Below, one piece after another: positions 25,524 to 36,165 of a DNA stretch of 64,000 bases. Position numbers and translations under genes: made by a program. Source of the stretch: Actinacidiphila rubida. GTDB lineage: Bacteria > Actinomycetota > Actinomycetes > Streptomycetales > Streptomycetaceae. The stretch lies in NCBI RefSeq assembly GCF_900110255.1, contig NZ_FODD01000041.1:1-64000 (forward strand), written 5' to 3'. The notes under the pieces were generated by a model. It saw nothing but the letters and a program-made list of their open reading frames with translations. It was not told the DNA's origin and did not search any database. Every line of letters begins with the position of its first letter. Positions within the stretch are counted from its first letter, which is position 1.

Positions 25524-26888
25524 ATGACAGCCAAGGTCCGCGCGGTCGGCGCGCACACACCATGCGGAACCCGCAGACGCAGCGGCCTGCTGGCCGCCGC
25601 CGGAGCTCTCGTCCTGGCGGCCGTGGCCGCCTGCGGTGGCGGCGGCACCAGCGCATCGGCCGGCGGCTTCCACCCCGTCAAACAGACCGGCGGGCCGCTG
25701 ACCGTGTGGGTGGACTCCTCCCGCCTGCCGGCCGCGAAGCTCTACCAGCAGCAGCACCCCGAAGTGAAGATGGACATCGTCACCTACGACGGGGACGCCA
25801 ACGGCTCCAACTACCTGCGCACCAAGGTCAGCCTGTTCAACCGGACCCGCAAGGGCTGGCCCGACGTGGTCTTCAGCAGCCAGAACAACGAGACCACCTG
25901 GGCAGTGGACGCCGGCTTCACGGCTCCGCTCGACAAGGGCCTGATCCCCGCCTCGACGCTGTCCGGCTGGGCCCAGGGGGCCAACGCCCCCTGCGAGGTG
26001 AACGGCACGCTGTACTGCCTGCGCAACGACCTCGCGCAGACGGTCCTGTGGTACAACGCGCCGCTCATGAAACAGTGGGGCTATCAGGTCCCGCAGACCT
26101 GGGAGCAGTACCAGGCCCTGGGACAGAAGGTGGCCACCGAGCATCCCGGTTACCTGGTGGGCTCGGCCGGCGACTCCTGGGCGCCTGAGCTCTACATGTG
26201 GCCCAGCAAGTGCGGCGCCAACCAGATCGCCGGTCCCAAGGCCGTCACGGTGGAGACCACCAGCGCGAACTGCACGCGCATGGCGTCGTTGCTCGACACG
26301 CTCATCACGCACAAGTCCATGTCCCTGAGCAGCGTGTTCAGTTCGGACTTCGACAAGAACCAGGCGTCGAAGATCCTCATGATGCCCGGCCCGTCCTGGT
26401 TCGGCGGAGCCCTGTTCCAGGGCACCTTCAAGACCCCCGCGCACCAGATCTCCGTCGCACCGATGCCCAGGTGGTCCGCTGACGCCGCCAGCACGTCGGG
26501 CAACGTGGGCGGCGGCACCTGGCTGATGTCGGCGCACAGCGCGAACCTGAAGGCGGCGGCCGCCTTCCTGACCTGGGTGACCACGTCGGACGACTACCAG
26601 GCGAAGCTCGCCCCGGGGTATCCCGCGTACGCGCCGGCGGCGAAGAACTGGCTGGCCAAGCAGGGGTCCTCCGGCTACTTCGCGGGTGACATCTCCGCTC
26701 CGCTGCAGGCCGCGGCGAACCAGGTCTGGCCCGGCTGGGGTTACGGCCAGTTCAGCCAGGAAGCCGTCTGGGCCGCCACGCTGACCCCCAAGCTGACAGC
26801 CGGGCAGTCCATCGTGTCGCTCCTGCCTGCCTGGAAGACCGCCATCGCCAACTACGCCCGTGCCGACGGGTACAAGGTGAGCCCGTGA
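25524..26888 (+). CDS. Sugar ABC transporter substrate-binding lipoprotein (SBP family 1)
   Basis: 454 residues. Start ATG 25524 gives a lipoprotein signal: basic N-terminus, hydrophobic stretch GLLAAAGALVLAAVAAC with the lipobox cysteine at 37. The mature part has the MalE-type pattern (LYQQQHPEVKMDI, WPDVVFSSQN, VLWYNAPLMKQWGYQVPQTW) of sugar-binding proteins. It is the first gene of the operon and its stop overlaps the permease start (GTGA). The sugar is probably the deoxy-sugar or oligosaccharide processed by the downstream enzymes. Confidence 0.88.
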   Translation: MTAKVRAVGAHTPCGTRRRSGLLAAAGALVLAAVAACGGGGTSASAGGFHPVKQTGGPLTVWVDSSRLPAAKLYQQQHPEVKMDIVTYDGDANGSNYLRTKVSLFNRTRKGWPDVVFSSQNNETTWAVDAGFTAPLDKGLIPASTLSGWAQGANAPCEVNGTLYCLRNDLAQTVLWYNAPLMKQWGYQVPQTWEQYQALGQKVATEHPGYLVGSAGDSWAPELYMWPSKCGANQIAGPKAVTVETTSANCTRMASLLDTLITHKSMSLSSVFSSDFDKNQASKILMMPGPSWFGGALFQGTFKTPAHQISVAPMPRWSADAASTSGNVGGGTWLMSAHSANLKAAAAFLTWVTTSDDYQAKLAPGYPAYAPAAKNWLAKQGSSGYFAGDISAPLQAAANQVWPGWGYGQFSQEAVWAATLTPKLTAGQSIVSLLPAWKTAIANYARADGYKVSP

Positions 26889-27799
26889 CCGCGCCGCCCA
26901 CCACGGTCGGCCGGACCGCGGCGCGCACCACGCGCACGCTGTGGTCCGGCCGGGCCGGATACGGCTTCGTCGCCGCCTACGTCGTCCTGCTCATCGCGTT
27001 CGGTCTGGTGCCGACCGGATACGCGATCTACTTCGCCTTCACCGACGGCGGCGGCTCGTTCAACGGCCTGTCCAACTTCTCCACCGCCGTGAGCGACTTC
27101 CGCTTCGCCCCGGCCGTCGAGCACGTGGCGCTCTACCTGGCGTGGTGGCTGGCGTCGCTGGTCGTCTTCGTGGTGGGGCTCGCCCTGCTGCTGCACCGCC
27201 TGGCGCTGCAGGGGGTGAGCCGGGCGCTCCGCTTCCTGTACTACGTGCCGGGAGCGCTGGCGGGGGCGGCCAGCGTCATGGTGTGGCTGTTCGTCCTGGA
27301 CCCGACGGTGAGCCCGGTGGGCTTCCTGTTGCGGGCCTTCGGCTATCACACCTTCGGCGAGGTGATCGCACCGGGCCATCTGCCGGTCCTGTTCACCCTC
27401 ATCGCCTTCTGGACCGGTGCCGGGGGCTGGATCGTCGTGATGTACGGGGCGCTGAACAACATCTCGCCCGACGTACTCGAGGCCGCCCGGATCGACGGAG
27501 CGGGGCCGTGGCAGACGGCCTGGAAGGTCCAGATCCCGCTGCTCCGCAAGTGGATCGTGTACATGGTCATCCTGGCCTTCGCCGGTGGAACCCAGCTGTT
27601 CGTCGAACCGCAGCTGCTGTCCCAGGCGAGCACCGGGGTCGCCGGCCGCGACTACTCCCTCAACCAGCTCGCCTACGACTTCGCGTTCCAGAACAACGAC
27701 GTCAACACCGCGGCGGCCGTATCCGTCGAACTGCTCGTGGTCGGGCTGGTCGTGGCAGGGATATTCGTCGCCAGATCGGGGTTCTTCGATGCAGACTGA
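26885..27799 (+). CDS. Sugar ABC transporter permease, MalF/UgpA type
   Basis: 304 residues, six TM helices. The EAA-like loop VLEAARIDGAGPWQTAWKVQ is at residues ~195-215. The GTG start overlaps the stop of the binding protein by 4 bases. It forms the channel with the next gene. No ATPase gene lies in the operon, as is usual where a shared MsiK-type ATPase serves sugar importers in Streptomyces. Confidence 0.9.
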   Translation: MTAPPTTVGRTAARTTRTLWSGRAGYGFVAAYVVLLIAFGLVPTGYAIYFAFTDGGGSFNGLSNFSTAVSDFRFAPAVEHVALYLAWWLASLVVFVVGLALLLHRLALQGVSRALRFLYYVPGALAGAASVMVWLFVLDPTVSPVGFLLRAFGYHTFGEVIAPGHLPVLFTLIAFWTGAGGWIVVMYGALNNISPDVLEAARIDGAGPWQTAWKVQIPLLRKWIVYMVILAFAGGTQLFVEPQLLSQASTGVAGRDYSLNQLAYDFAFQNNDVNTAAAVSVELLVVGLVVAGIFVARSGFFDAD

Positions 27800-28733
27800 C
27801 ATACGGCGGCCGGCCGTCGCCGTCGGGCCCGGCACCCGGTCACGGCCGCGGCGTACCCGGCCGGGCCGACCCGGGCGGGGCCGTCCGAACCCCCTGCCGA
27901 CGCTGGTGCTCCTGCTCTTCGTGATCTTCTTCGTGCTGCCCGTGCTCTGGCTGCTGCTGGCCGCCACCAAGACCGACGACCAACTGGTGCACGACAACCC
28001 GCTGTCGTTCGGCTCCCTGCACGCGCTGCGGGCCAACTGGGACGCCCTGACGTCCTATCAGGGCGACGCCATGTTCATGTGGCTGCGGAACTCGGCGGTG
28101 TACTCCTTCCTCGCGCTGGTGATCACGCTGTGCGTGGCCGTGCCCGCGGGCTACGCGCTGGCGATGACCGAGTTCCGGGGCCGGCGCACGCTGCTGATCG
28201 CCACCCTCGTGGTGATGCTGATGCCGAACGCGACGCTGGTCGTCCCGCTGTTCCTGGAGGTCAACGCGGTCCACCTGATCGGCTCGATGTGGTCGATCAT
28301 CCTGCCGTACGCGTTCTACCCGTTCGGGGTGTACCTGACCTACATCTACTTCAGCACCGCACTGCCCCGAGATCTGCTGGACGCGGCCCGGCTCGACGGA
28401 TGCTCGGAGTTCGGCGTCTTCCGCCGGGTGGCCCTGCCCCTGGCGGCGCCGGTCGTGGCCCTCGTCGGATTCTTCAGCTTCGTCGCCAACTGGACGAACT
28501 ACTACCTGCCTTACGTCATGCTGCCGCAGAGCGACCAGTTCCCGGTCCAGGTCGGGCTGGGGACGCTGCTGGACTCCGTCCCGCAGTTCAACCCGACCGC
28601 CGGCACGCTGGAGGTCCAGCGTCCCGAGCTCGCCCTCGCCACACTCCTGGCGATCGTCCCGGTGCTGGCCGTCTTCCTCTTCTCCCAACGGTTCCTGGTG
28701 TCCGGCATGCTCGCCGGCGCGACCAAGAACTGA
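27789..28733 (+). CDS. Sugar ABC transporter permease, MalG/UgpE type
   Basis: 314 residues from ATG 27789, overlapping the previous gene by 11 bases. An Arg/Pro-rich cytoplasmic N-terminus precedes six TM helices; the EAA loop LLDAARLDGCSEFGVFRRVA lies near residue 200. It pairs with the MalF-type permease. Confidence 0.9.
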   Translation: MQTDIRRPAVAVGPGTRSRPRRTRPGRPGRGRPNPLPTLVLLLFVIFFVLPVLWLLLAATKTDDQLVHDNPLSFGSLHALRANWDALTSYQGDAMFMWLRNSAVYSFLALVITLCVAVPAGYALAMTEFRGRRTLLIATLVVMLMPNATLVVPLFLEVNAVHLIGSMWSIILPYAFYPFGVYLTYIYFSTALPRDLLDAARLDGCSEFGVFRRVALPLAAPVVALVGFFSFVANWTNYYLPYVMLPQSDQFPVQVGLGTLLDSVPQFNPTAGTLEVQRPELALATLLAIVPVLAVFLFSQRFLVSGMLAGATKN

Positions 28734-28847
28734 CCTGACCGCCTGGTCGCGGCCCCGCACCACGCGCGGCGCACCGCCCGCAGGGGCGCTGCGCGGGCAC
28801 CGCCATGCCCGAACGCGGCCCTCCCGACAGCGAATGGAGCCCCTTCC

Positions 28848-30779
28848 ATGCATCCCGTCATCACGGCCTCGGTGCCGCTGCTCGAACCGCCGGGCTGGGC
28901 GACAGCGCAACGGGAGCTGTTCGATCTGCTCGACCGTGCCTGGCGCCGGTTCGCCCGTGACTTCACCGAACCGGACGGGCGGCTGCGGTACACCTCCGGG
29001 CTGACCTCCCGCGACGGTGTCGACGACTTCTACGAGGTGTTCTTCAACTGGCCCCAGCTGTACCTGCTCGGCGGCGCCGACGACCTGCTGGCGCACTCCG
29101 AACGGCACTGGGAGGGGGTCACCCGTCAGCTGACCGAACTGGGCATGCTCAAGGACGAGTACGAGCGCGGATACGACTGGTTCCACCAGGGCGAGAGCCT
29201 GCTGCTGCTGTACTTCCTCTGCATGGCCGCGCCGGGCCGGTGGTCCCACCGGGCCCGCGCTTTCGCCGAGCTGTACGTGGACCCCGAGTACGGGAACTAC
29301 GACCCGGATCACCGCATCATCAGGCGTCCGCACAACGGCAGCGACCCAGGGCGTGACGGCCTGTTCGACGGCGACGCGTACCCGTGGCTGCCGAAGGAAG
29401 CACAGATGTACGGCTTCCCGCTCGACTGGACCGTCTCGCCGGACACGCGGCAGCCCACCCCGGAGTCCGACCCGCGTCTCGGCGAGGAGATGCACCGCCG
29501 GATGGGCTCGGGCGACACCGCCGTCAACCTCGCCGCCGCCGGCCTCGTCCTCAACGCCTGGATGCTCTCCGGCGAGCGGCGCTACGCCGACTGGATCGCC
29601 GAGTACGTCGGCGCCTGGCGCGAGCGCGCCGCAGCCAACGGCGGTGTGCTGCCGGACAACGTGGCACCGGACGGCACGGTCGGCGGCCTCCTGGAGGGCC
29701 GCTGGTACGGCGGCCACTACGGATGGTCCTGGCCGCACGGCTGGTACAGCGTGGGGCACGCCGCGGTCGTCGCGGCGCTCGCCGGAGCCGCCGCCACCGG
29801 CGACGACTCGTACCTCGACCTGGTGCGCCCGGCGCTCGACGGCATCATCGCGCGCGGCAAGGTGATCGCCTTCACCGAGTCCGATTCCAGCATCCGCTCC
29901 AAGTGGATCCCGCAACTGGCCGAGGACGTGGACACCTCCACCCTCCACGTGCCCTTCCGGTACAAGGACGAGGGGTGGTTCGACTACAACCCCATGCTCA
30001 TGGCCGTGCCGACCGCGTTGTGGCACCACACCGCCTCGGACGCCGACCGGGAGCGCATCGAACGCCTCCGCGCGGCCAGCGGTTACGACTGGCGCACGGT
30101 CCGCTCCTTCCGGAGCAAGGAGGAAGCCGGTCACGAGGAGCCGTGGCTGGCGTTCCTGGCCGGAGACGACCCGGCGTATCCGGAGAAGATCCTGGCCGCC
30201 GCCCAGGCCCAGGTGCGCCACCGCCTGTCGCGCATGGAGCTGTACCAGGACACCGAGGTGGCCGAGGCGGACATCCACCTGTGGCAGCAGTCCAACCCGG
30301 TGGTGACCGAGGCCCTGGTCCAGCTGACCTGGGGAGGTCCCCAGGTGGTCTACAACGGCGGGCTGCAGCAGGCACGCCTGCGCTATCACGACGCCGCCGC
30401 CATGCGACCCGGCCTGCCCGCCGGTGTCGCCGCCCTGGTCTCGGCCATCGACCCGGAGGCCACGGTCGTGGACCTGGTCAACCTCGATCCCGAGTCGGCG
30501 CGCTCGGTGATCGTCCAGGCGGGCGCCTTCGCCGAGCACACCATCCGCTCGGCGGAGCACACCGTCTGCGAGGACCCGTCCTGGATCGGCGACCTGTACG
30601 ACTACGGCCACACGGCGCCGAAGGTCACGGCCGCGACGACGACGGTCGGCGGCCCGTGGCTTCGGGTGGAGCTGCCCCGCTCCAGCACCGTCCGGCTCAC
30701 CCTCCGGCTCGACCTGCGCACGCAGGCCCCGTCCTACCGCACTCCGTTCGACGAGCCGTCGCGGGAGAACGCGTCGTGA
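28848..30779 (+). CDS. Unrecognised 643-residue cytoplasmic protein, probably an (alpha/alpha) toroid enzyme
   Basis: No signal peptide is seen. The sequence is rich in aromatic residues and repeats of helical hairpin character (YDWFHQGESLLLLYFL, YPWLPKEAQMYGFP, HYGWSWPHGWYSVGHAAV, WLAFLAGDDP), which recalls six-hairpin glycosidases, lyases and epimerases. The last ~110 residues look like a beta-domain. I could not assign a family. The tight operon with a sugar importer and oxidative sugar enzymes (its stop overlaps the next start as GTGA) suggests that it hydrolyses, cleaves or isomerises the imported compound. Confidence 0.75.
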   Translation: MHPVITASVPLLEPPGWATAQRELFDLLDRAWRRFARDFTEPDGRLRYTSGLTSRDGVDDFYEVFFNWPQLYLLGGADDLLAHSERHWEGVTRQLTELGMLKDEYERGYDWFHQGESLLLLYFLCMAAPGRWSHRARAFAELYVDPEYGNYDPDHRIIRRPHNGSDPGRDGLFDGDAYPWLPKEAQMYGFPLDWTVSPDTRQPTPESDPRLGEEMHRRMGSGDTAVNLAAAGLVLNAWMLSGERRYADWIAEYVGAWRERAAANGGVLPDNVAPDGTVGGLLEGRWYGGHYGWSWPHGWYSVGHAAVVAALAGAAATGDDSYLDLVRPALDGIIARGKVIAFTESDSSIRSKWIPQLAEDVDTSTLHVPFRYKDEGWFDYNPMLMAVPTALWHHTASDADRERIERLRAASGYDWRTVRSFRSKEEAGHEEPWLAFLAGDDPAYPEKILAAAQAQVRHRLSRMELYQDTEVAEADIHLWQQSNPVVTEALVQLTWGGPQVVYNGGLQQARLRYHDAAAMRPGLPAGVAALVSAIDPEATVVDLVNLDPESARSVIVQAGAFAEHTIRSAEHTVCEDPSWIGDLYDYGHTAPKVTAATTTVGGPWLRVELPRSSTVRLTLRLDLRTQAPSYRTPFDEPSRENAS

Positions 30780-31723
30780 AGCGCAACATGCTCGGCTCCA
30801 CCGGCCTGGAGGTCTCCGAGGTGGGCTTCGGAGCCTCGCCCCTCGGGGCGGTCTACGGCGCGTTCGCCGAGCCGGACGGCATCGACGCCGTGCACGCGGC
30901 GCTGGACCTCGGCGTCTGCTTCTTCGACGTCTCGCCGTACTACGGGGCCACCCTCGCCGAGACGGTCCTGGGCAAGGCCCTGCACGGTGTCGACCGTGCC
31001 GATTACGTCCTGGCCACCAAGGTCGGCCGGTACGGGGACGAGGACGTCGACTTCAGCGCCGAGCGCGTCAAACGCAGCGTGCAGGAGAGCCTCAAGCGTC
31101 TGCAGACGGACCACATCGGCCTGATCCAGTGTCACGACATCGAGTTCGGGGACCTCGGCCAGATCGTCCACGAGACGCTTCCCGCCCTGCGCGAGCTCGA
31201 GGACGCGGGTCTGGTGCGCGCGGTGGGCGTGACGGGATACCCGCTCGACGCCCTGCGGTACGTGGCGGCCCGGGTCCGGGTCGACACCGTGCTGTCCTAC
31301 TGCCAGTACACCCTGCAGGACCGGCGGCGGGCGCAGCGCAGACGGGCGTTCGCCGAGACCGGCGCCGAGGTGATCAACGCCTCGCCGCTGGCCATGGGGG
31401 CGCTCACCCAGCAGGGGCCGGCTGCCTGGCACCCCGCGCCCGCGCCGGTCCTCGAACGCTGCGCGGCCGCGGCCGCGCTGTGCCGGTCGCTCGGAGCCGA
31501 CATCGCCAGGCTGGCCGTCCAGTTCGCCGTCGCCACCGGCGGCTTCGCCACCAACGTCATCGGCACTTCCGGCGCGCAGGACATCCGCCGGACCGTCAGG
31601 TGGATCGAACAGCCACTGGACCAGGCACTGTTGAGGGCCGTCGACACCTGCCTGGCACCGGTGCGTGATCAGGGCTGGATCAACGGGCTCCCGGACAACC
31701 AGCACCCCGGGGAGCATGTGTGA
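30776..31723 (+). CDS. Aldo/keto reductase, L-fucose/L-galactose dehydrogenase-like
   Basis: 315 residues from GTG 30776. It shows the AKR pattern: GSTGLEVSEVGFG, catalytic Asp-Tyr in FFDVSPYYGA (Asp ~48, Tyr ~53), the lysine in LATKVGRYG, and histidine in IQCHDIE. The C-terminal sequence resembles the sugar 1-dehydrogenase group (AKR L-fucose or L-galactose dehydrogenases, which make the lactone). Overlaps of 4 bases on both sides show tight coupling with the 643-residue protein and with the lactonase gene, which would act next. Confidence 0.8.
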   Translation: MKRNMLGSTGLEVSEVGFGASPLGAVYGAFAEPDGIDAVHAALDLGVCFFDVSPYYGATLAETVLGKALHGVDRADYVLATKVGRYGDEDVDFSAERVKRSVQESLKRLQTDHIGLIQCHDIEFGDLGQIVHETLPALRELEDAGLVRAVGVTGYPLDALRYVAARVRVDTVLSYCQYTLQDRRRAQRRRAFAETGAEVINASPLAMGALTQQGPAAWHPAPAPVLERCAAAAALCRSLGADIARLAVQFAVATGGFATNVIGTSGAQDIRRTVRWIEQPLDQALLRAVDTCLAPVRDQGWINGLPDNQHPGEHV

Positions 31724-32658
31724 GCGCCTCCCGCTCTGCCCACAGCCTCCCGGCCGGACCCGCGCCGGTGATCGACAGCCACGTCCACTTCTGGCAGCCG
31801 GACAGGCTCCGCTACCCCTGGCTTTCCGGCGTCCCCGCACTGGACGGTCCGTTCGGCCCCGGCGATCTCCTCCACGCCCTTCGCGAACCGGTGGAGGCGG
31901 TCTTCGTCGAAGCGGGACGGATCCCCGCCCAGGCAGCCGACGAAGTGGAGTGGGTGCGCCAACTGGCCCGCACCCGGCCATGGATCCGCGGCGCCGTCGC
32001 CCACGTGTCCCTGGACGACCCGGGCACGGCACCTGAGGCCATCCGCCGCTTCGCCGCCGACCCGTTCGTCGTCGGCGTGCGGCACAACGTCCAGGACGAG
32101 GAGCCGGGCTTCACCGCGGGCGCCGGCTTCCGCGAGGCGGTGCGCCTGCTGGGCGAGGCGGGGCTCGCGTTCGACGCGTGCGTGCGGCAGCCGCAACTGG
32201 ACGAGCTCGCCGAGCTGGCGGCGGCGTGCCCGCGGACCCGCATCGTCCTGGATCACCTCGGCAAGCCGTCCGTCCCGGCCGTCGACTCAGCGTGGCGGTC
32301 GTCCCTGCGCCGGCTGGCCCGGCAGGACAACGTCGTCTGCAAACTGTCCGGGCTGGCCACCGAGGCCGCCCCCGGCACGGAGCCGGCGGGCCTGGTGGCG
32401 ATCCTGCGCGAGGCCCTGGAGGAATTCGGTCCGGACCGGTGCCTGTACGGCGGCGACTGGCCGGTCATGACCCTGGCCACCACGTACGAGTCGTGGCTCG
32501 GCCTGGTCCGCACCGCGCTCGCCGACCTGCCGGCCGCCGACGCCGACGCGGTGATGTGCGCGAACACCGTCCGCACCTACCGCCTGGAGCAGGCCCGAGC
32601 GCCGGCCGCCGGTCACGACGGGGCCGGGCGGGCTTCCGGAGAGGCAGAACCCCGATGA
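31720..32658 (+). CDS. COG3618 amidohydrolase, probable L-fucono- or L-rhamnono-lactonase
   Basis: 312 residues, GTG start at 31720. It has the amidohydrolase-2 barrel motifs: VIDSHVHFWQPDRLRYPW at the N-terminus, GVRHNVQDE, IVLDHLGKP, and LYGGDWPV near the C-terminus, typical of COG3618 lactonases that open sugar lactones. The coupling to an aldo/keto reductase fits a dehydrogenase-lactonase pair. The dehydratase expected next in the L-fucose/L-rhamnose path is not in the window. Confidence 0.82.
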   Translation: MSASRSAHSLPAGPAPVIDSHVHFWQPDRLRYPWLSGVPALDGPFGPGDLLHALREPVEAVFVEAGRIPAQAADEVEWVRQLARTRPWIRGAVAHVSLDDPGTAPEAIRRFAADPFVVGVRHNVQDEEPGFTAGAGFREAVRLLGEAGLAFDACVRQPQLDELAELAAACPRTRIVLDHLGKPSVPAVDSAWRSSLRRLARQDNVVCKLSGLATEAAPGTEPAGLVAILREALEEFGPDRCLYGGDWPVMTLATTYESWLGLVRTALADLPAADADAVMCANTVRTYRLEQARAPAAGHDGAGRASGEAEPR

Positions 32659-32717
32659 AACGCCATGCGCAGACCAACCGGCTGCGGCTCGAACGACGCG
32701 AGGAGTCCCCGGCGTGA
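32655..32717 (+). CDS. 20-codon micro-ORF bridging two operon genes
   Basis: ATG at 32655 overlaps the lactonase stop (ATGA) and the frame ends at TGA 32715-32717, overlapping the next GTG start (GTGA). The product is highly basic, with many Arg and a C-terminal EESPA. The gap is thus filled exactly by a coupled frame, and the GAGGAG inside it is the ribosome-binding site of the next gene. It could be a translation coupler or a chance frame. Confidence 0.3.
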   Translation: MKRHAQTNRLRLERREESPA

Positions 32718-33762
32718 CCGAACGAAGAGTCGCCTACACCGCACCCCGAACCCTGGCCCTGGACACGGAGGGCACCGCGACCACTCCGCCCCCGCCAGGG
32801 CAGGTGACGATCGACGTCGCCTACACCGGGATCTGCGGCACCGATCTCCACATCTTCCACGGAGCCATGGACGCCCGGGTCCACCCGCCGGCGGTGATCG
32901 GGCACGAGATGTCGGGCGTCGTCGCCGGGACAGCGCCCGACGTGACGCGATGGCGGTCGGGCGACCACGTCACCGTCATGCCGCTGATCTCGTGCGGACA
33001 GTGCCCCGCCTGCCGGTCCGGCCACCGGCACGTGTGCCACCGCCTCGTGTTCCTCGGCATCGACGCGACGGGGTCGCTCCAAACGCGCTGGACGGTCCCG
33101 GCCGACACGCTCGTCCGTCTTCCTGACGGCCTCCCGCTGGACCACGCCGCACTGACCGAGCCCACGGCGGTGGCCGTACACGACGTGCGGCGGGCGGAAC
33201 TGCGCGGTGACGAGAAGGCCCTCGTCGTCGGTGGCGGCCCGATCGGACTGCTCATCGCCCTCGTCGCCCGCCGTACCGGAGCCGACCTGCTCGTGGCCGA
33301 GCCCGATCCCTACCGTCGCGGGATCGCCGACTCACTCGGTCTGGCGACACTGGATCCGACCGCCGTCGACGCCGTCCAGGCGGTCGGCGACTGGACCGCC
33401 GGCGCCGGCGCGGACGTGGCCTTCGAGGTCTCCGGCGCGGAAGCCGGCGTGAACACGGCAGTCGACGCACTGGCGACGCGCGGGCGCCTGGTGCAGGTCG
33501 CCATCCATCCCGTCCCACGCCCGGTGAGCCTTCACCGCTTCTTCTGGCGCGAGCTCACCCTCGTGGGGGCACGCCTGTACGAACGCCGGGACTTCGAGAC
33601 AGCCGTGGACCTGATCGCCGACGGCCACGTGCCCGCGAAGACGCTCATCTCCCGGATCGATCCGCTCGACCGGGCCGCCGAGGCCTTCGCACTCCTGGAG
33701 TCCGGCGGCGGCGTCATGAAGGTCCTGATCGACTGCCAGTCCGACACGGGAGCGCACGCGCG

Positions 33763-33766
<4 letters not shown>
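32714..33766 (+). CDS. Zinc-dependent alcohol/polyol dehydrogenase (MDR family)
   Basis: 350 residues from GTG 32714. It has the catalytic-zinc ligands (GICGTDLHIFHG, GHEMSG) and the structural-zinc cluster with four spaced cysteines (CGQCPACRSGHRHVC), and the Rossmann motif VVGGGPIGLL. It resembles sorbitol or threonine dehydrogenase relatives acting on sugars or sugar acids. The stop overlaps the following SDR start (ATGA). Confidence 0.85.
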
Positions 33767-34536
<770 letters not shown>

Positions 34537-34546
34537 CCGGCAATCG

Positions 34547-34583
34547 CCGGCACCGGGCGTTCCGCACCCTCCGGCGGTGCCGG
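34547..34583. terminator. Hairpin between the convergent operons
   Basis: CCGGCACCG at 34547-34555 pairs with CGGTGCCGG at 34575-34583 (9 bp, 19-nt loop). A second CGGTGCCGG copy follows at ~34594. It lies between the SDR and the GH51 gene, which face each other. Confidence 0.45.
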
Positions 34584-34617
34584 GCCGGGCGGCTCGGTGC
34601 CGGGCGCCGGTCTGCGC

Positions 34618-36117
34618 TCAGCGGAGTGCGATCGCCGTCCACGACACGGGAGGCAGCTCGATGGTGATCGTGCCGTCGGTGAGCGCCGCACTCTTGTTCG
34701 CGAACGGAGTGACCCGGTGCTGCTCGGCGAGTGTGTTCCGCGCGTACGCGTCGGAGTCGGCGAGCGTGATCGCCTCGGCGATGCGCGAGGAACCGAGACC
34801 GCGCACGTCGATCGTGACCTGTGCGGCCTCCGCGAGGTCCCGGTTGACGAGGAAGACCGCGGCGCGGTCCTCGTCGACGGTCGCGACGACGTCGACGAGC
34901 GATGCCTCGCCGTGACGTGCCGTCGTGTACGTCGGCGCCTCGGTCACGGGACGGATCACCTCGCCGGAGGCGAGCCGGCTCGTGATCGAGAACGGGTAGA
35001 AGGTCGTCTGCCGCCAGGCCGGTCCGCCGGGCTCGGTCATGATCGGCGCGATCACGTTGACGAGCTGAGCGAGCGATGCCGAGGTGACCCGGTCGCTGCG
35101 CTTGAGGAGTGTCATCAGCAGGTTGCCGACCACGACCGCGTCCGCCACCGTGTACACGTCCTCGAGCTGCCGTGGCGCGTGCCGCCACTCGTCGTTGACC
35201 TCCTCGGAGGCCATGTGCTCCTTGAGGTACCAGACGTTCCATTCGTCGAAGGAGACGTTGATCTTCTTGGCCGACCGCTTCTTGTACCCCACATGGTCGG
35301 CGGTGGCGACGACGGTGTCGATGAAGTAGTCCATGTCGGTCGCCGAGGCGAGGAACGAGCCGAGGTCGCCGTCGTGCTCCTGGTAGTACGCGTGGCACGA
35401 GACGTAGTCGACATGGTCGTAGGCGTGCTCGAGAACGGTGCGCTCCCAGTCGCCGAAGGTCGGCATGCCGGACCCGGAGGAGCCGCAGACGACGAGTTCG
35501 AGATCCTTGTCCGCCGTCTTCATCGCGGCGGCGGTCCGTGCGGCCAGCTTGCCGTAGTCGTCCGCCGTCATGAAGCCGGTCTGCCACGGCCCGTCCATCT
35601 CGTTGCCGAGGCACCACATCCGCACGTCGTGCGGCTCCGGTGTGCCGTTGGCGACGCGGAGGTCCGACAGCGTCGTACCCGAGGGGTGGTTGGCGTACTC
35701 GAGGAGGTCCAGCGCGGGAAGGATGCCCCGCGTGGCGACGTTGACCGCCAGCATCAGCTCGGAGTCGGTGAGCTTGAGCCACCGGGCGAACTCGTCGAGT
35801 CCGACCTGATTCGATTCGAGCGAATGCCAGGCGAGGTCGCGGCGCACCGGGCGCTTCTCGCGCGGCCCCACCGAGTCCTCCCAGCGGAACCCGGACACGA
35901 AGTTGCCGCCCGGGTAGCGGATGGTCGTGCTGCCGAGCTCCCTGACGAGTGCGACGACGTCCATGCGGAACCCTTCGTCGTTCGCACTCGGGTGTTCCGG
36001 CTCGTAGAGCCCGGTGTAGACGCAGCGGCCGAGGTGCTCGACGAACGAGCCGAAGGTGCGGCGCCGGACAGGGGCGATGACGGCCCGCCGGTCGAGCTCG
36101 ATGTGGGCGCGGGGCAA
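34618..36117 (-). CDS. abfA: GH51 alpha-L-arabinofuranosidase (cytoplasmic)
   Basis: 499 residues, no signal peptide. GH51 hallmarks: IRYPGGNFVSGFRWED near residue 66, acid/base Glu173 in LGNEMDGPWQ, nucleophile Glu292 in FDEWNVWY, and a C-terminal beta-sandwich. Intracellular GH51 enzymes cut arabinose from imported arabino-oligosaccharides. It is the last gene of an operon with a sugar importer (48 bases after the permease), so the imported material is probably arabinose-containing. Confidence 0.93.
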   Translation of the reverse strand: MPRAHIELDRRAVIAPVRRRTFGSFVEHLGRCVYTGLYEPEHPSANDEGFRMDVVALVRELGSTTIRYPGGNFVSGFRWEDSVGPREKRPVRRDLAWHSLESNQVGLDEFARWLKLTDSELMLAVNVATRGILPALDLLEYANHPSGTTLSDLRVANGTPEPHDVRMWCLGNEMDGPWQTGFMTADDYGKLAARTAAAMKTADKDLELVVCGSSGSGMPTFGDWERTVLEHAYDHVDYVSCHAYYQEHDGDLGSFLASATDMDYFIDTVVATADHVGYKKRSAKKINVSFDEWNVWYLKEHMASEEVNDEWRHAPRQLEDVYTVADAVVVGNLLMTLLKRSDRVTSASLAQLVNVIAPIMTEPGGPAWRQTTFYPFSITSRLASGEVIRPVTEAPTYTTARHGEASLVDVVATVDEDRAAVFLVNRDLAEAAQVTIDVRGLGSSRIAEAITLADSDAYARNTLAEQHRVTPFANKSAALTDGTITIELPPVSWTAIALR

Positions 36118-36165
36118 TGCGGTGGTCCTATCTGTGGGAGGGCGCGGAGCGTGTCGCGAGCGGTG

